64,000 nt of DNA. Origin: Planctomycetota bacterium (GTDB lineage Bacteria; Planctomycetota; UBA1135; UBA2386). The translations under genes were made by a program, and so were the position numbers. Numbering within the stretch: position 1 is the first letter of the stretch; each line of letters begins with the position of its first letter. Shown one piece after another: positions 54,512 through 63,382 of this stretch. The notes under the pieces are model-generated. The model saw only the letters and a list, made by a program, of their open reading frames with translations, had not been told where the DNA came from and searched no databases. The stretch lies in contig JANQJF010000056.1 in the NCBI GenBank assembly GCA_028281765.1, forward strand, positions 102,415 through 166,414, read 5' to 3'.

Positions 54512-54519
54512 GAAGCGCG

Positions 54520-54978
54520 ATGAACCCACTCCCGTATCTGCAACTCTCCGGGTCCGTGTTCGAGTGGAGCTCGAGCGACCCGTCCCTCAAGTGCGACGTC
54601 TCAGCCGACTTCGGCGGACTCGACCTCAGCCTCATTGCGCCAGACCCGGCAACTCCCGCGACGAATCCATCGGTGCACGCCGATCTCACGTTTGCGAGCG
54701 ACCTCTCGGACTCGCGTCGCCGCGGGGAACTCGGCGACACCGAACTCGCGAACCTGGTCAGCAAGCTCAACACCGGAGCCGTGTACCAGGCCTCGTTCAC
54801 ACTCGCCCATTCGACCAAGCCCAACTACTTCTTCCAGAATGCTTGGCAACTGCGGATCGTCGGCAAGTTCTGGGTGCGCGACAACGCGGTGCCAAACGAA
54901 GCGCCGTTCGAGCTACCGCTGATCGCGACCGTGAACCTACCGCTGCTCGTGATCGACGAGATGCTCTCGATGACCTAG
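54520..54978 (+). CDS. B1: unrecognised protein, second of a tandem pair
   Basis: 152 residues, soluble, beta-rich. The pattern is YLQLSGSVFEWSSSDP, ADFGGLDLSLIAPDP, HADLTFASDLSDSRR, LGDTELANLVSKLNTG, AWQLRIVGKFWVRDN and a hydrophobic end. B2 at 55512 shows the same order of elements: IQLGGSSLVWTGADPE, DVDGLRIIPPGE, LTFAGSQSSVYREGKL, LRDLITDMNKG, IWQLRLSGEFWVED. This is evidence for duplication of the whole A-B unit. No catalytic motif is visible. The function is unknown. Confidence 0.75.
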   Translation: MNPLPYLQLSGSVFEWSSSDPSLKCDVSADFGGLDLSLIAPDPATPATNPSVHADLTFASDLSDSRRRGELGDTELANLVSKLNTGAVYQASFTLAHSTKPNYFFQNAWQLRIVGKFWVRDNAVPNEAPFELPLIATVNLPLLVIDEMLSMT

Positions 54979-55026
54979 CCGCCGGAAGCTGGACCCCACG
55001 CATTCGAAGAACGAACAGGAGATCTC

Positions 55027-55515
55027 ATGGCCATCCCTCCCCCTGCAATTCACATCGACAACACGGAAGTCACGGTCGTGCAGGAGACCGAACGGAGTTC
55101 GTCGAGTCGCATCCGAGCCGTGTTCGACGGCGGCGATCCCCGAGAGCCGGAGCTGGTTCTCACCGCCGGTCCACACCGGACTTCGTATTCGATGTCTCTG
55201 AGCTACAAGACGAAGAACGACGACGTGTTGGGCTTTTCTGGCGCGGCGACAGAAGGGCAGCTCGGGGACCTGCTCGAACTGATGTCCGTCCCGCCGCATG
55301 TCGAGAGCCTCAGTCGAGTGATGTTGTCCGATCCACCAGGGGTTGCGTCGCGTGAGATCTGGCGATTTGCCCTCGAAGCGAAGTTCGCTGTTCGATTGAG
55401 CAATCCCGCGGAGGACGCGCTGATCGACGCGTCGCACGTGTTCGAGACGGAGAACGATGCCTTGCAGAAACTGCTCGCGGAATCCGACGCCGCCAACACG
55501 GAGGGATCGCGATGA
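55027..55515 (+). CDS. A2: paralogue of A1
   Basis: 162 residues. It starts MAIPPPAIHIDNTE, has RAVFDGGDPREPEL, SYSMSLSYKTKNDDV, GFSGAATEGQLGDLLEL and a C-terminal helix ending in a Ser/Asp/Ala tail. It aligns with A1 along its length by eye but has clearly diverged, so the duplication is old or under diversifying pressure. A purine-rich stretch before the ATG (ACAGGAGATCTC) supplies a Shine-Dalgarno. Its last four bases overlap the start of B2, while A1 and B1 are separated by eight bases. Confidence 0.75.
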   Translation: MAIPPPAIHIDNTEVTVVQETERSSSSRIRAVFDGGDPREPELVLTAGPHRTSYSMSLSYKTKNDDVLGFSGAATEGQLGDLLELMSVPPHVESLSRVMLSDPPGVASREIWRFALEAKFAVRLSNPAEDALIDASHVFETENDALQKLLAESDAANTEGSR

Positions 55516-55970
55516 GTGCCATTCCCTCGATTCAACTCGGCGGTTCTTCGCTCGTCTGGACCGGCGCGGACCCGGAGGTGCAGTTCTACATCCGCTCCGA
55601 TACAGGCGACGTGGACGGTCTGCGGATCATTCCTCCCGGCGAAGGGCGCGACCCTTCGTTCTCGGTCGAGCTCACGTTTGCCGGGAGCCAATCCTCGGTA
55701 TACCGAGAGGGCAAGCTCGCGGACGAAGCGCTGCGCGACTTGATCACCGACATGAACAAGGGCCTGACGCCGCACACGCTGGTCGCCCTCCCGCTCGTGA
55801 CCAAGTACGTGGAGTCGCCTGCACAGATTTGGCAGCTTCGACTGTCGGGAGAGTTTTGGGTCGAGGACACGACGGGGCCCACGACCGAGTACTACCCACG
55901 TCTCCCCAATGCGTCGGTCATGGCGACGCCCTCGACGATCGCGGAACTCCTCGCGATCAGCGGGGCATAG
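55512..55970 (+). CDS. B2: paralogue of B1
   Basis: 152 residues, exactly the length of B1. Strand elements IQLGGSSLVW, FSVELTFAGSQ, IWQLRLSGEFWVED and the helix LADEALRDLITDMNKG match B1 in order and spacing. The C-terminus (STIAELLAISGA) differs from B1. Its ATG overlaps the A2 stop, so A2 and B2 are translated together and probably interact. The last 14 bases overlap the convergent FGE-like kinase. No signal peptide or known motif is present. Confidence 0.75.
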   Translation: MSAIPSIQLGGSSLVWTGADPEVQFYIRSDTGDVDGLRIIPPGEGRDPSFSVELTFAGSQSSVYREGKLADEALRDLITDMNKGLTPHTLVALPLVTKYVESPAQIWQLRLSGEFWVEDTTGPTTEYYPRLPNASVMATPSTIAELLAISGA

Positions 55971-58521
55971 TCAGCGTGCGGGCGATGCGGAACCCCCGTG
56001 CGTGGTACTCGGTGCCGGGCCTGCCCGACGTCCGCACGCTTGCAACGGCGTTGAACGCGCGTCTTTCGAACGCGCTGCCGCGGATCGCGCGACCGAGTGA
56101 GCCGCTCGGCTCGTCGGATCGCAGTCCATCGCCGGCGCGCGGCTCTTCCTCGTAGCTCACGAGTGAGTCGCGCGTCCACTCCGCCACGTTGCCGCGCATG
56201 TCGTGGAGGCCGAACCGATTGGCGTCGTAGGATCCTACGGGTGCGGTATACGACCAACCATCGTCGTGCGGATCGAGCGCCCACTGCTTGTTGAAGGACT
56301 TGCGCGAACCCTCATCCGCGAAGTTGCCGTCGCTCGGCTTCGGCTTCGAGTCCGGGGTCGGGAGGAAGGGTCGCACCGAATTTGCACGGCATGCGTATTC
56401 CCACTGTACTTCGGTCGGAAGCATGCATCCGAGTCGTGCTGCGCATTCGGCGCACGCAAACCACGTGACGGTCTCCACGGGGTGCAGGCGTGTCGTGAGT
56501 GCCGAACGTGCGTCATCGATGGGTTCGGTCACGCCATCCCAGTGTCGATACGTGCTCGGCTTCGTGCCCATGCAGGATTGCCACTGGGCTTGCGTGCACT
56601 CGAACTTCGAAATCAGGAACGCGTCGAGTCGGACACGGTGACCGGGCTTGGTGGTTTCGCCGCCGTAGTGGATTCCGGCGCCCGGCCACGTGCCGATCTG
56701 CGCCTCTCCGGGTGGGACGAGGACGAGCACGATCGCGGAACTCTCGACGATGCCCAGTTTGCCTTCGTCATCGCGCTCCGGGATCTCGCCGGACACGAAC
56801 AGCGCGAACTCCTCGAGCTTCGATTCTGGATCGGGACCCAGCGGGACGAGTCCGATCTGCGGTGCGACATCGAGACCGGCGTACTCGGGATTGGCGGCTA
56901 CGTCGCGACGGATGCGATCCCAGTCGTTCTGATACGTGTCGACTGTCTCGCGTCGAAGCGAGCGCGCGAAGGCGAACCGCCGTTCGACCATGGCGAGGCT
57001 GTCCGCGGCGATGGCGCCCTTCGCCACGAACGCGTCGAGCTCATCGAGAAACCGGCGCTGCATTTCCGACTTCCAAGCGTCGAGAGCTTCGGCGTCCTCG
57101 TCGCGGGGCCGCGCAACCGCGCGCTCATGCAACTCGCGGCGATTGGCCAAGCGCGATGCCCGTGTCGACCAATCCTCGAACATGCGGAGCTTGCGGGGAT
57201 CGGGAGAGAGCAACTCGTCTCGGGCCTGCCGTCGCAGCTCCTGCAGTCGCGACACGTCCGCGACGAGGTCCGCTTCGTCGCGCTCCTGCCGGATCCCGTC
57301 CAGGAAGATCAGCGACACGATCAGGCCCGCGGTGAGTGAGAGGAAGATCCCGGCGAGCGCGGCGGCGAGCTTCGGATTGCGCTGTGCCCAGTACCACGTG
57401 CGACGCCCCGCGCTGATCGCTCGCGTCGCGATCGGCTCTCGCATGCGAACCCGGCGTAGCTCGTCCGCGAACAGATCCGCGGAGGCGAAGCGGCGGGACG
57501 GCTCCTTGTCCAAGGCGATCTCGAGCAGGATCTCGAGCTCGCGCGGCACGTGCGGGTTCACGCGACGCACGCGTTCGGCGGTCTCGTTGCGGATCGCGTG
57601 CAGGATCGCGACCGGCGTCTCGCGTTCGAACGGACGCTTCAAGGTCAGGCATTCGAACAGCATGATCGCGAGCGAGTACACGTCCGTCGTCGGCCCCATG
57701 CGCTGGCGATCGCCGACGACCTGTTCGGGGCTCATGTAGTTCGGCGTGCCCATGGCCGCGCCGGTCTCCGTGAGCGACATCTCGCTGGCGTCGTCGTGGG
57801 ACAGGCCGAAGTCGAGGATCACCGGTTGGCCGCGTTCGTCGACCATGATGTTTCCCGGCTTGACGTCGCGATGCACGACTCCGGCCCGGTGTGCGGCGTC
57901 GAGAGCGCGCGCGACCTGCTCGACGAGCTCGAGGATTCTGTGCAGTGGCGTGCGCGCCGCCTCTGTCGAGGTCGAGCCGGTCTCGCCGGAATCCGGCAGC
58001 ACCTCGCCGAGCGGGAACGGCGACGTGCCGGAGTGCGTGATCGCCTTCGCGACCAGTTCGCCCAGGCTCTCGCCGCGCACGTGACGCATCGCGATGAACG
58101 CCGTGTCGTCGATGTGCCCGGCCTCGAAGACGGCGCAGATCCCCGGATGGTCGAGTCTCGACGCCACCCGACTCTCGCGTTCGAAACGCAGCGCGACCTC
58201 GGCCGCTTGGGGGCCGAGCTGCGGCAGCACCTTGAGCGCGACCTGGCGATCGAGGCGCGTGTCCTCCGCCAGGTAGACGACGCCCTGGCCGCCCCTGCCC
58301 AGTTCGCGGATCAGCCGAAACGGTCCCAGAGTCGCGTCGGAGGTCTCCGCGGCGGCCCCGTTCCCCTCGAGCTCGAGGAACTCACGGGCGATGCGCTGCT
58401 CCGCACCGGGAAACCGCGCGAGGTACTCGGAGAGGTCGGCGACCTCGCCGTCGTTCCGGTTTCGCCAGTATTCGTCGACGAAGGCGTCGAACGGGTCGGG
58501 TCGCGTCTCGGGGTCGGACAT
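55957..58521 (-). CDS. Ser/Thr protein kinase with C-terminal FGE-like domain, beside the A/B cluster
   Basis: 854 residues. A short N-terminal region (FDAFVDEYWRNRNDGEV) is followed by the kinase domain (about 68-360) with LGRGGQGVVY, VALK, HRDVKPGN and DFG (LDFGLSHD), and a membrane helix near 385-408. A long coiled region follows, then an FGE-like domain (about 615-854: LISKFECTQAQWQSCMG, CMLPTEVQWEYACRANS, MRGNVAEWTRD, RGSAFERRAFNA). The C-terminal Cys pair of active FGE is missing. I use the ATG at 58521; one four codons upstream is possible. It overlaps B2 at the 3' ends and may phosphorylate A/B products. Confidence 0.9.
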   Translation of the reverse strand: MSDPETRPDPFDAFVDEYWRNRNDGEVADLSEYLARFPGAEQRIAREFLELEGNGAAAETSDATLGPFRLIRELGRGGQGVVYLAEDTRLDRQVALKVLPQLGPQAAEVALRFERESRVASRLDHPGICAVFEAGHIDDTAFIAMRHVRGESLGELVAKAITHSGTSPFPLGEVLPDSGETGSTSTEAARTPLHRILELVEQVARALDAAHRAGVVHRDVKPGNIMVDERGQPVILDFGLSHDDASEMSLTETGAAMGTPNYMSPEQVVGDRQRMGPTTDVYSLAIMLFECLTLKRPFERETPVAILHAIRNETAERVRRVNPHVPRELEILLEIALDKEPSRRFASADLFADELRRVRMREPIATRAISAGRRTWYWAQRNPKLAAALAGIFLSLTAGLIVSLIFLDGIRQERDEADLVADVSRLQELRRQARDELLSPDPRKLRMFEDWSTRASRLANRRELHERAVARPRDEDAEALDAWKSEMQRRFLDELDAFVAKGAIAADSLAMVERRFAFARSLRRETVDTYQNDWDRIRRDVAANPEYAGLDVAPQIGLVPLGPDPESKLEEFALFVSGEIPERDDEGKLGIVESSAIVLVLVPPGEAQIGTWPGAGIHYGGETTKPGHRVRLDAFLISKFECTQAQWQSCMGTKPSTYRHWDGVTEPIDDARSALTTRLHPVETVTWFACAECAARLGCMLPTEVQWEYACRANSVRPFLPTPDSKPKPSDGNFADEGSRKSFNKQWALDPHDDGWSYTAPVGSYDANRFGLHDMRGNVAEWTRDSLVSYEEEPRAGDGLRSDEPSGSLGRAIRGSAFERRAFNAVASVRTSGRPGTEYHARGFRIARTLTMPR

Positions 58522-58649
58522 CGCACGGATCATTCTGGCCCGGCGGCTGGCTCGGGGAATCTCGAATTCGTGTCAGGGTCGTGTCGGCGCATGCGCTCCG
58601 ACTTCGACCGCGCGATGCGCGCGCGGATTGACAGGAGTTTCCTTGCAAG

Positions 58650-61487
58650 ATGCGACCGATTTCTTCATCCGCCGCGGCCCTGCTCACAGCCGCCGGAACG
58701 CTGCTCTCTTCCTCCGTCTTCGCGCAGAAGACGCTGTACACCCTGACCGGAACCGGCAACGACAACGTCGGCGGTTCCGTCGCGAGTGCCGGTGACGTCA
58801 ACGCCGACGGCTTCGAAGACTGGATCGTCGGCGCGCACGCCGACGACACCGGCGGGCTCGATGCCGGCGCCGCGTTCGTGATGTCAGGCCGCGACGGCAC
58901 GACGCTCTACAGCCTGTTCGGGGACTCGGCGGGCGACCACTTCGGCTTCTCCGTCGCCGGTGTCGGCGACACGAACGGGGACGGCTACGACGATCTTCTG
59001 ATCGGCGCGCCGCGCGATGACAACAACGGCATCGACAGCGGCAGCACGCGACTGGTGTCCGGCATCGACGGCTCGACGATTCGCATGGACAGTGGGGTCC
59101 AGGCGGGGGATCGCTACGGATACTCGGTTTCTTGGGTCGGGGATCGCAACGCGGATGGCAAGCCGGATCTGTTGGTAGGCGCGCCGGAGCTCGGCACCGG
59201 CCGCAATGGATACGCGTGGATCGTGTCCGGTTTCGGCGGCGCACAGGTCGTGCACGGCGGCGGTCTCGGGGACGACCGGCTGGGCTTTGCCGTCGCTGGC
59301 GTCGGGGACGTCGACGCCGACGGGTTCGACGACTACGCCCTCGGTGCTCCCGGACGCAACGGTGGCCGCGGTCGCGCGACGATCATCTCCGGGCGCACGA
59401 GTCTGCCGCTGTTCGTCTACGACGGCGACAGCCCGAACGACGAGCTCGGCCATGCGCTGACCGGTGCAGGCGACCTGAACGGCGACACGGCTCCGGACTT
59501 CGCGATCGGCGCGCCGTTCGACGACAACAATGGAGCCCAGTCCGGCCAGGTCCGAGTGTGTTCGGGGGCCGACGGCACGATCCTGTTCACCCTCGACGGG
59601 GATGCGATCGACGACCGACTCGGTCGCGCCCTGTCGCGGGCTGGCGACCTCGATGGTGACGGGAGAGACGATCTTCTGGTCGGCGCGCCGCAGCCGAGCT
59701 TCGGCCCGGGATACGCGCGGGTCTACTCCGGCGCGACCGGCGCCGCGCTGTTGACGTTGATCAACCCCGACGCGCTCGAGTATGGCGACGCGGTGGCCGC
59801 GGCCGACGTGGACTGTGACGGCACGCTCGACCTGATCGTGGGCGGGCCGTCATCCGACAGCATGCAGGGGCTCGCCGAAGTCGTGCTGTATCCGCCGGTC
59901 GACACGCACGCCGAAACGTCGTCCCTGATCGGGCCGCCGAACACCGAGTTCGGACAGGGCGTGGCGATCATCGGTGACGTGAACGACGACGGCCACGACG
60001 ACTACGTGATCGGCGCGCCGGTCGACGACGTGGGTGGCACCGACGCGGGTGCGGTCACGCTCTACTCGGGTGCGGACGATGCCGTGCTCTACACGACGAC
60101 GGGCTTCGCGCCGGGTGACCTTCTCGGGATCCAGGTGGCCGCGTGCGGTGACGTGAGCGGTGATGGCGTGCCGGACTTCCTGGCGGGTGCGACGCAGCCG
60201 GGCACCGGCAACGGCTACGCCGTGCTCTACTCGGGTCTCGGTGGTGCGATCGTGATCCACGGTGGTCAGGCCAACGGCGACCAGTTCGGTGCGTCCGTCG
60301 CTGGCGTGGGCGACTTCAACGGCGACGGGTTCCCGGACTTCGCGGTCGGTGGCACGCAGCCGGGCAACGGTGGAGCGGGCTACGTGACCGTCTATTCCGA
60401 GCACCCGCGCGGCGCGATCGTGATCCACGGCGGCGCGAACGCGCAGGACCAGTTCGGAGCGTCGGTCGCCGCGGGTGACGTGAACGGTGATGACCTTCCC
60501 GATCTGTTCGTCGGCGCGAGCCAAGTCGGAACCGGTGCGGGCTACGTGCGCGTGCTTGACGCCGCGACCAACGCCCTGATCCGAACTCACGCCGGCGGCG
60601 GAATCGGCCATCGTTTCGGTTTCGCGGTCGCGTCCGGGGACGTCGACGGCGATGGCGCCGCGGATACGGTGGTCGGCGCTCCGTGGGACAGTGGGGGTGC
60701 TCCGAGTGGTGGTGCGATCAGCGTGTTCTCCGGCGCGACCGGTGCGCAGCTGACGGGGCTGTTCTGGACCGAGGCGAACTCGTTCTGGGGCTACACGTTG
60801 GCGTGTGCCGATCTCGATCATGACGGCTTCAGCGACGTCGTCTCCGGCACGCCGTTCTGGAACGGCAACCGCGGGTTTGCGAACGCATACTCCGTCCAGC
60901 TCGGCGCCCAGATGCACTTCTGGGGCGGTCCGACTCCGGGGCGTCGCGGCCACGAAGTCGCGGTCGGCGACCTGAATCGTGACGGCATCGCGGACGTCCT
61001 CGTCGGCAAGCCGGCGGGCTTCGGCGCGGCGATCCGCTTCGAGAGCACCTCGAAGCGGACCGGCTCGGCGAAGTTCTACGGCGCGCCGTGCGACGGGTCC
61101 GCGAACAACCGGCCGCGCATCGACGTCATCGGCAAGCCGAAGATCGGCAACAGCTTCATCGTCGACCTCAGCGGTGGCCGTCCGAACACGACGACGTTCC
61201 TTGCATGGGGCTTGGCTCCCGACGCCAACGTGTCCTGGTCCGGCATCCCGTTGCCGTTCGACCTCGGGCTGATCGGTGCGCCGGGCTGTTTGGTCAACTG
61301 TGCCGTGGACTTCTCGACGGTCCATGGCGCGGACGCGGACGGTCGCTCGGGCGCCACGATCGTGCTGCCGAGTCAGTCCGTCACGATCGGGCAGCGCGTG
61401 TTCTTCCAATGGTTGAACTTGGATGCCGGCGCGAACGGTCTCGGTCTGACGACCTCGAACGCCATGGCGATCACCGCGGGGCAGTGA
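58650..61487 (+). CDS. Secreted FG-GAP (integrin-like) repeat protein
   Basis: 945 residues with a signal peptide (SSAAALLTAAGTLLSSSVFAQ, split here as read). About twelve FG-GAP type repeats follow. They show the calcium-binding motif D-x-N/D-x-D-G-x-D-D (VNADGFEDWIVGA, TNGDGYDDLLIGAPRDD, LDGDGRDDLLVGAP, FNGDGFPDFAVGG) and should form one or two seven-bladed propellers. The C-terminal 150 residues are a beta domain. Such proteins mediate adhesion or display in planctomycetes; catalysis is not expected. It is followed by a hairpin before a convergent gene. The start has a modest purine stretch upstream. Confidence 0.88.
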   Translation: MRPISSSAAALLTAAGTLLSSSVFAQKTLYTLTGTGNDNVGGSVASAGDVNADGFEDWIVGAHADDTGGLDAGAAFVMSGRDGTTLYSLFGDSAGDHFGFSVAGVGDTNGDGYDDLLIGAPRDDNNGIDSGSTRLVSGIDGSTIRMDSGVQAGDRYGYSVSWVGDRNADGKPDLLVGAPELGTGRNGYAWIVSGFGGAQVVHGGGLGDDRLGFAVAGVGDVDADGFDDYALGAPGRNGGRGRATIISGRTSLPLFVYDGDSPNDELGHALTGAGDLNGDTAPDFAIGAPFDDNNGAQSGQVRVCSGADGTILFTLDGDAIDDRLGRALSRAGDLDGDGRDDLLVGAPQPSFGPGYARVYSGATGAALLTLINPDALEYGDAVAAADVDCDGTLDLIVGGPSSDSMQGLAEVVLYPPVDTHAETSSLIGPPNTEFGQGVAIIGDVNDDGHDDYVIGAPVDDVGGTDAGAVTLYSGADDAVLYTTTGFAPGDLLGIQVAACGDVSGDGVPDFLAGATQPGTGNGYAVLYSGLGGAIVIHGGQANGDQFGASVAGVGDFNGDGFPDFAVGGTQPGNGGAGYVTVYSEHPRGAIVIHGGANAQDQFGASVAAGDVNGDDLPDLFVGASQVGTGAGYVRVLDAATNALIRTHAGGGIGHRFGFAVASGDVDGDGAADTVVGAPWDSGGAPSGGAISVFSGATGAQLTGLFWTEANSFWGYTLACADLDHDGFSDVVSGTPFWNGNRGFANAYSVQLGAQMHFWGGPTPGRRGHEVAVGDLNRDGIADVLVGKPAGFGAAIRFESTSKRTGSAKFYGAPCDGSANNRPRIDVIGKPKIGNSFIVDLSGGRPNTTTFLAWGLAPDANVSWSGIPLPFDLGLIGAPGCLVNCAVDFSTVHGADADGRSGATIVLPSQSVTIGQRVFFQWLNLDAGANGLGLTTSNAMAITAGQ

Positions 61488-61494
61488 TCGGGCG

Positions 61495-61519
61495 CGGGCG
61501 GGGACTCTGTCCCCGCCCG
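61495..61519. terminator. GC-rich hairpin between convergent genes
   Basis: A 10-bp perfect stem (61495-61504 with 61510-61519) and a 5-base loop. It lies eight bases after the FG-GAP stop and nine bases before the stop of the convergent membrane-protein gene, so it probably ends both transcripts. Confidence 0.6.
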
Positions 61520-61527
61520 ACGATGCC

Positions 61528-63096
61528 CTAGTGGTGCGAGCTCGACGCGCCCGCGCGCACGCGGTCGTCGCCACTCACGACACACAGACCCGGGATCTGC
61601 GCGAGATCCGCAGGAAGATCCCCGTTGCCGCGTTCGGGAAGGCTCGTGACCTCCTCGACGTCGACGCGGGTCGCCACAGGAGTGGCCTTCTTCGGCGCGG
61701 GTGCCGGCTGCTTCTTCGGCTGCGGCTTCGCCGCTTGCTTCTGCGGCGCAGGCTTCGCCCCGGCCTTCTTGCTCGATCCGGAGAGCGGCTGCGCCTTCGG
61801 GAGCGCGTCCGGACGCATCCGGTCTTGCTCCGGCGCCGGCGCCGGCTGGCTCTTCGGCTGCGGCCTCGCTTGGGCCTTCGGCTTCTGCGGTTGGGCCTTC
61901 GGCGGCTGTGCCTGCGGCTGCGCCTTCGGCTGGGGCGTCTTGCGACGCGCCTCCGGATGACGCGGAGCCGCGAGCGGAGCGCGACGCTTCTGCGCGGTCT
62001 GCTGCGCCTTCGCCTTCGCGCGGGCCTGGGCGGCCTGCGCCTTCGGCTGCGGAGCGGGCGCCGTCGGCGTCGCGTCCTCACGCGGCAGCAGCAATGTCGC
62101 GAGTTGCTTGCGCTCGAGGAACAGCATCTGACCGAGCAGTCGTGCGACGACGAACATCGGCGCGACCATCAGCGGACCCACGACCGAGACCTGCAGATAG
62201 ATCTGCGAGCCCGCCGAGAAGTACGCCGAGATGCCGGCCGGGGCGAACAGCACGGCCGTGCAGCCGGCGAACGCCGCGTAGCGTAGTCCCGCACGGGTGA
62301 TCGCGGTGAACAGCACGTTCGGCGACAGCGCGCGGAAGTCGTCCGTGACCTGACGGATCGCCATGGCCATCGGCAGCAAGAACATGCCGAGGCCGAGCGC
62401 GGCCGCGCCGGCCCAGACGCTCACCGCATCGAAGTTGAACACCAGGATCGGTGGCCCGAGGAAGATCAGGCCGAGGATCGAGCTGTCGAGCAGGAAGCGA
62501 CCCGCGTTCCGCACCAGCGTGCCGATGCTCGGGATCGCGGGCGGATCGTCGAGACCGCGGCTCGCGTCGAGCAGGATGCGACGACCGAGCGCACCGATGA
62601 GACCGACGACCGACAGCGCCGGGATCATCGCGATCAGCGGGAACACCAGCGCGTGCGAATCCTGCGTCAAGAATCCTCCGAGACCGACGACCAGCGGGAA
62701 CGTCAGCGTCGCGAAGATCACGATCAGCGGCATCTGATCGTTGAACAGGAAGCGGAACGAGTCGGCGATGTTCTCACCGATCGATTCCTCGTGCTGCGAC
62801 GCCATCGCGCGAGCCGTCGCGGTCCGGGTCATCGTGTCCGCGGTCGTGACACGCTGCTGGCCCTGAACGCCCACCGAGGCGATCAGCTTTTGCGAGCGCT
62901 CACGCAGCATCGGATCATCGATATGACCCAAGGCAGCCAGCGCCTCCTCGGGTCGATGCAGCGTGAGGCAGGTATGAACGAGTTCGGCCCAGATGCGGTC
63001 ATCCGCCGATCCGGCTTCGATCGTCCGATGAAGAGACGCGTATTTCCGTTCAGGAGACTCCGCCGGCAGCGGGGCTCCGAATTCCTCGAGCTTCAT
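61528..63096 (-). CDS. Multipass membrane protein with long Lys/Ala/Pro/Gln-rich tail
   Basis: 522 residues. The N-terminal 110 residues are helical with a TPR-like look (RIWAELVHTCLTLHRPEEALAAL). About six membrane helices follow (for example LIVIFATLTFPLVVGLGG and FLLDSSILGLIFLGPPIL). The last 180 residues are extremely low-complexity, with tandem KAQPQ/PKAQ/KPQPK units, then a short acidic end. The basic tail should be cytoplasmic and could bind nucleic acid or acidic proteins. I do not recognise the family. Upstream lie a G-rich tract and the S23-like gene in divergent orientation. Confidence 0.78.
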   Translation of the reverse strand: MKLEEFGAPLPAESPERKYASLHRTIEAGSADDRIWAELVHTCLTLHRPEEALAALGHIDDPMLRERSQKLIASVGVQGQQRVTTADTMTRTATARAMASQHEESIGENIADSFRFLFNDQMPLIVIFATLTFPLVVGLGGFLTQDSHALVFPLIAMIPALSVVGLIGALGRRILLDASRGLDDPPAIPSIGTLVRNAGRFLLDSSILGLIFLGPPILVFNFDAVSVWAGAAALGLGMFLLPMAMAIRQVTDDFRALSPNVLFTAITRAGLRYAAFAGCTAVLFAPAGISAYFSAGSQIYLQVSVVGPLMVAPMFVVARLLGQMLFLERKQLATLLLPREDATPTAPAPQPKAQAAQARAKAKAQQTAQKRRAPLAAPRHPEARRKTPQPKAQPQAQPPKAQPQKPKAQARPQPKSQPAPAPEQDRMRPDALPKAQPLSGSSKKAGAKPAPQKQAAKPQPKKQPAPAPKKATPVATRVDVEEVTSLPERGNGDLPADLAQIPGLCVVSGDDRVRAGASSSHH

Positions 63097-63195
63097 GGAT
63101 GCTCCTCCCTTCCTTCAGGCCACGGTACTCGTGGCTCGCTACGAAGTTCGGCGCATTTCTCTACGGAATTGAGGGGGGTGTCCCGGATGTGGACA

Positions 63196-63226
63196 GGGGT
63201 GGGGGAAGGGGCGGTGGGATGGGGGG
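63196..63226 (+). promoter_or_regulatory. G-rich tract with G-quadruplex potential
   Basis: Within 31 bases the plus strand carries runs of four, five, four, three and six G separated by one to four bases. It lies in the divergent region between the membrane-protein gene and the S23-like element. A folded G4 here could affect either promoter; this is inference from sequence pattern. Confidence 0.5.
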
Positions 63227-63282
63227 AATCGTGAATCGCGCACGGTCGGTTGCGTTCGGCTTGTCCGTGCGCGAGACGAGGG

Positions 63283-63332
63283 CCGTTTTCGGGCCCGGGC
63301 CCGTTCACGTTTCGCGGGTCGGGACTCGGGAC
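63283..63332. repeat. Left inverted repeat of the S23-like element
   Basis: This 50-base GC-rich segment is the reverse complement of 63766-63821, apart from a six-base insertion in the right copy and a few substitutions. It lies 50 bases before the S23-like ATG. Confidence 0.75.
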
Positions 63333-63382
63333 GCAGTCGGATTGGGGGTAACGCCGCGGTGGTTCGTGTCCACGTATTGGGC

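Noticed and set aside
61531..62286. Plus-strand open frame rich in Arg and Leu
   Set aside because: It is the shadow of the low-complexity tail of the minus-strand membrane protein.
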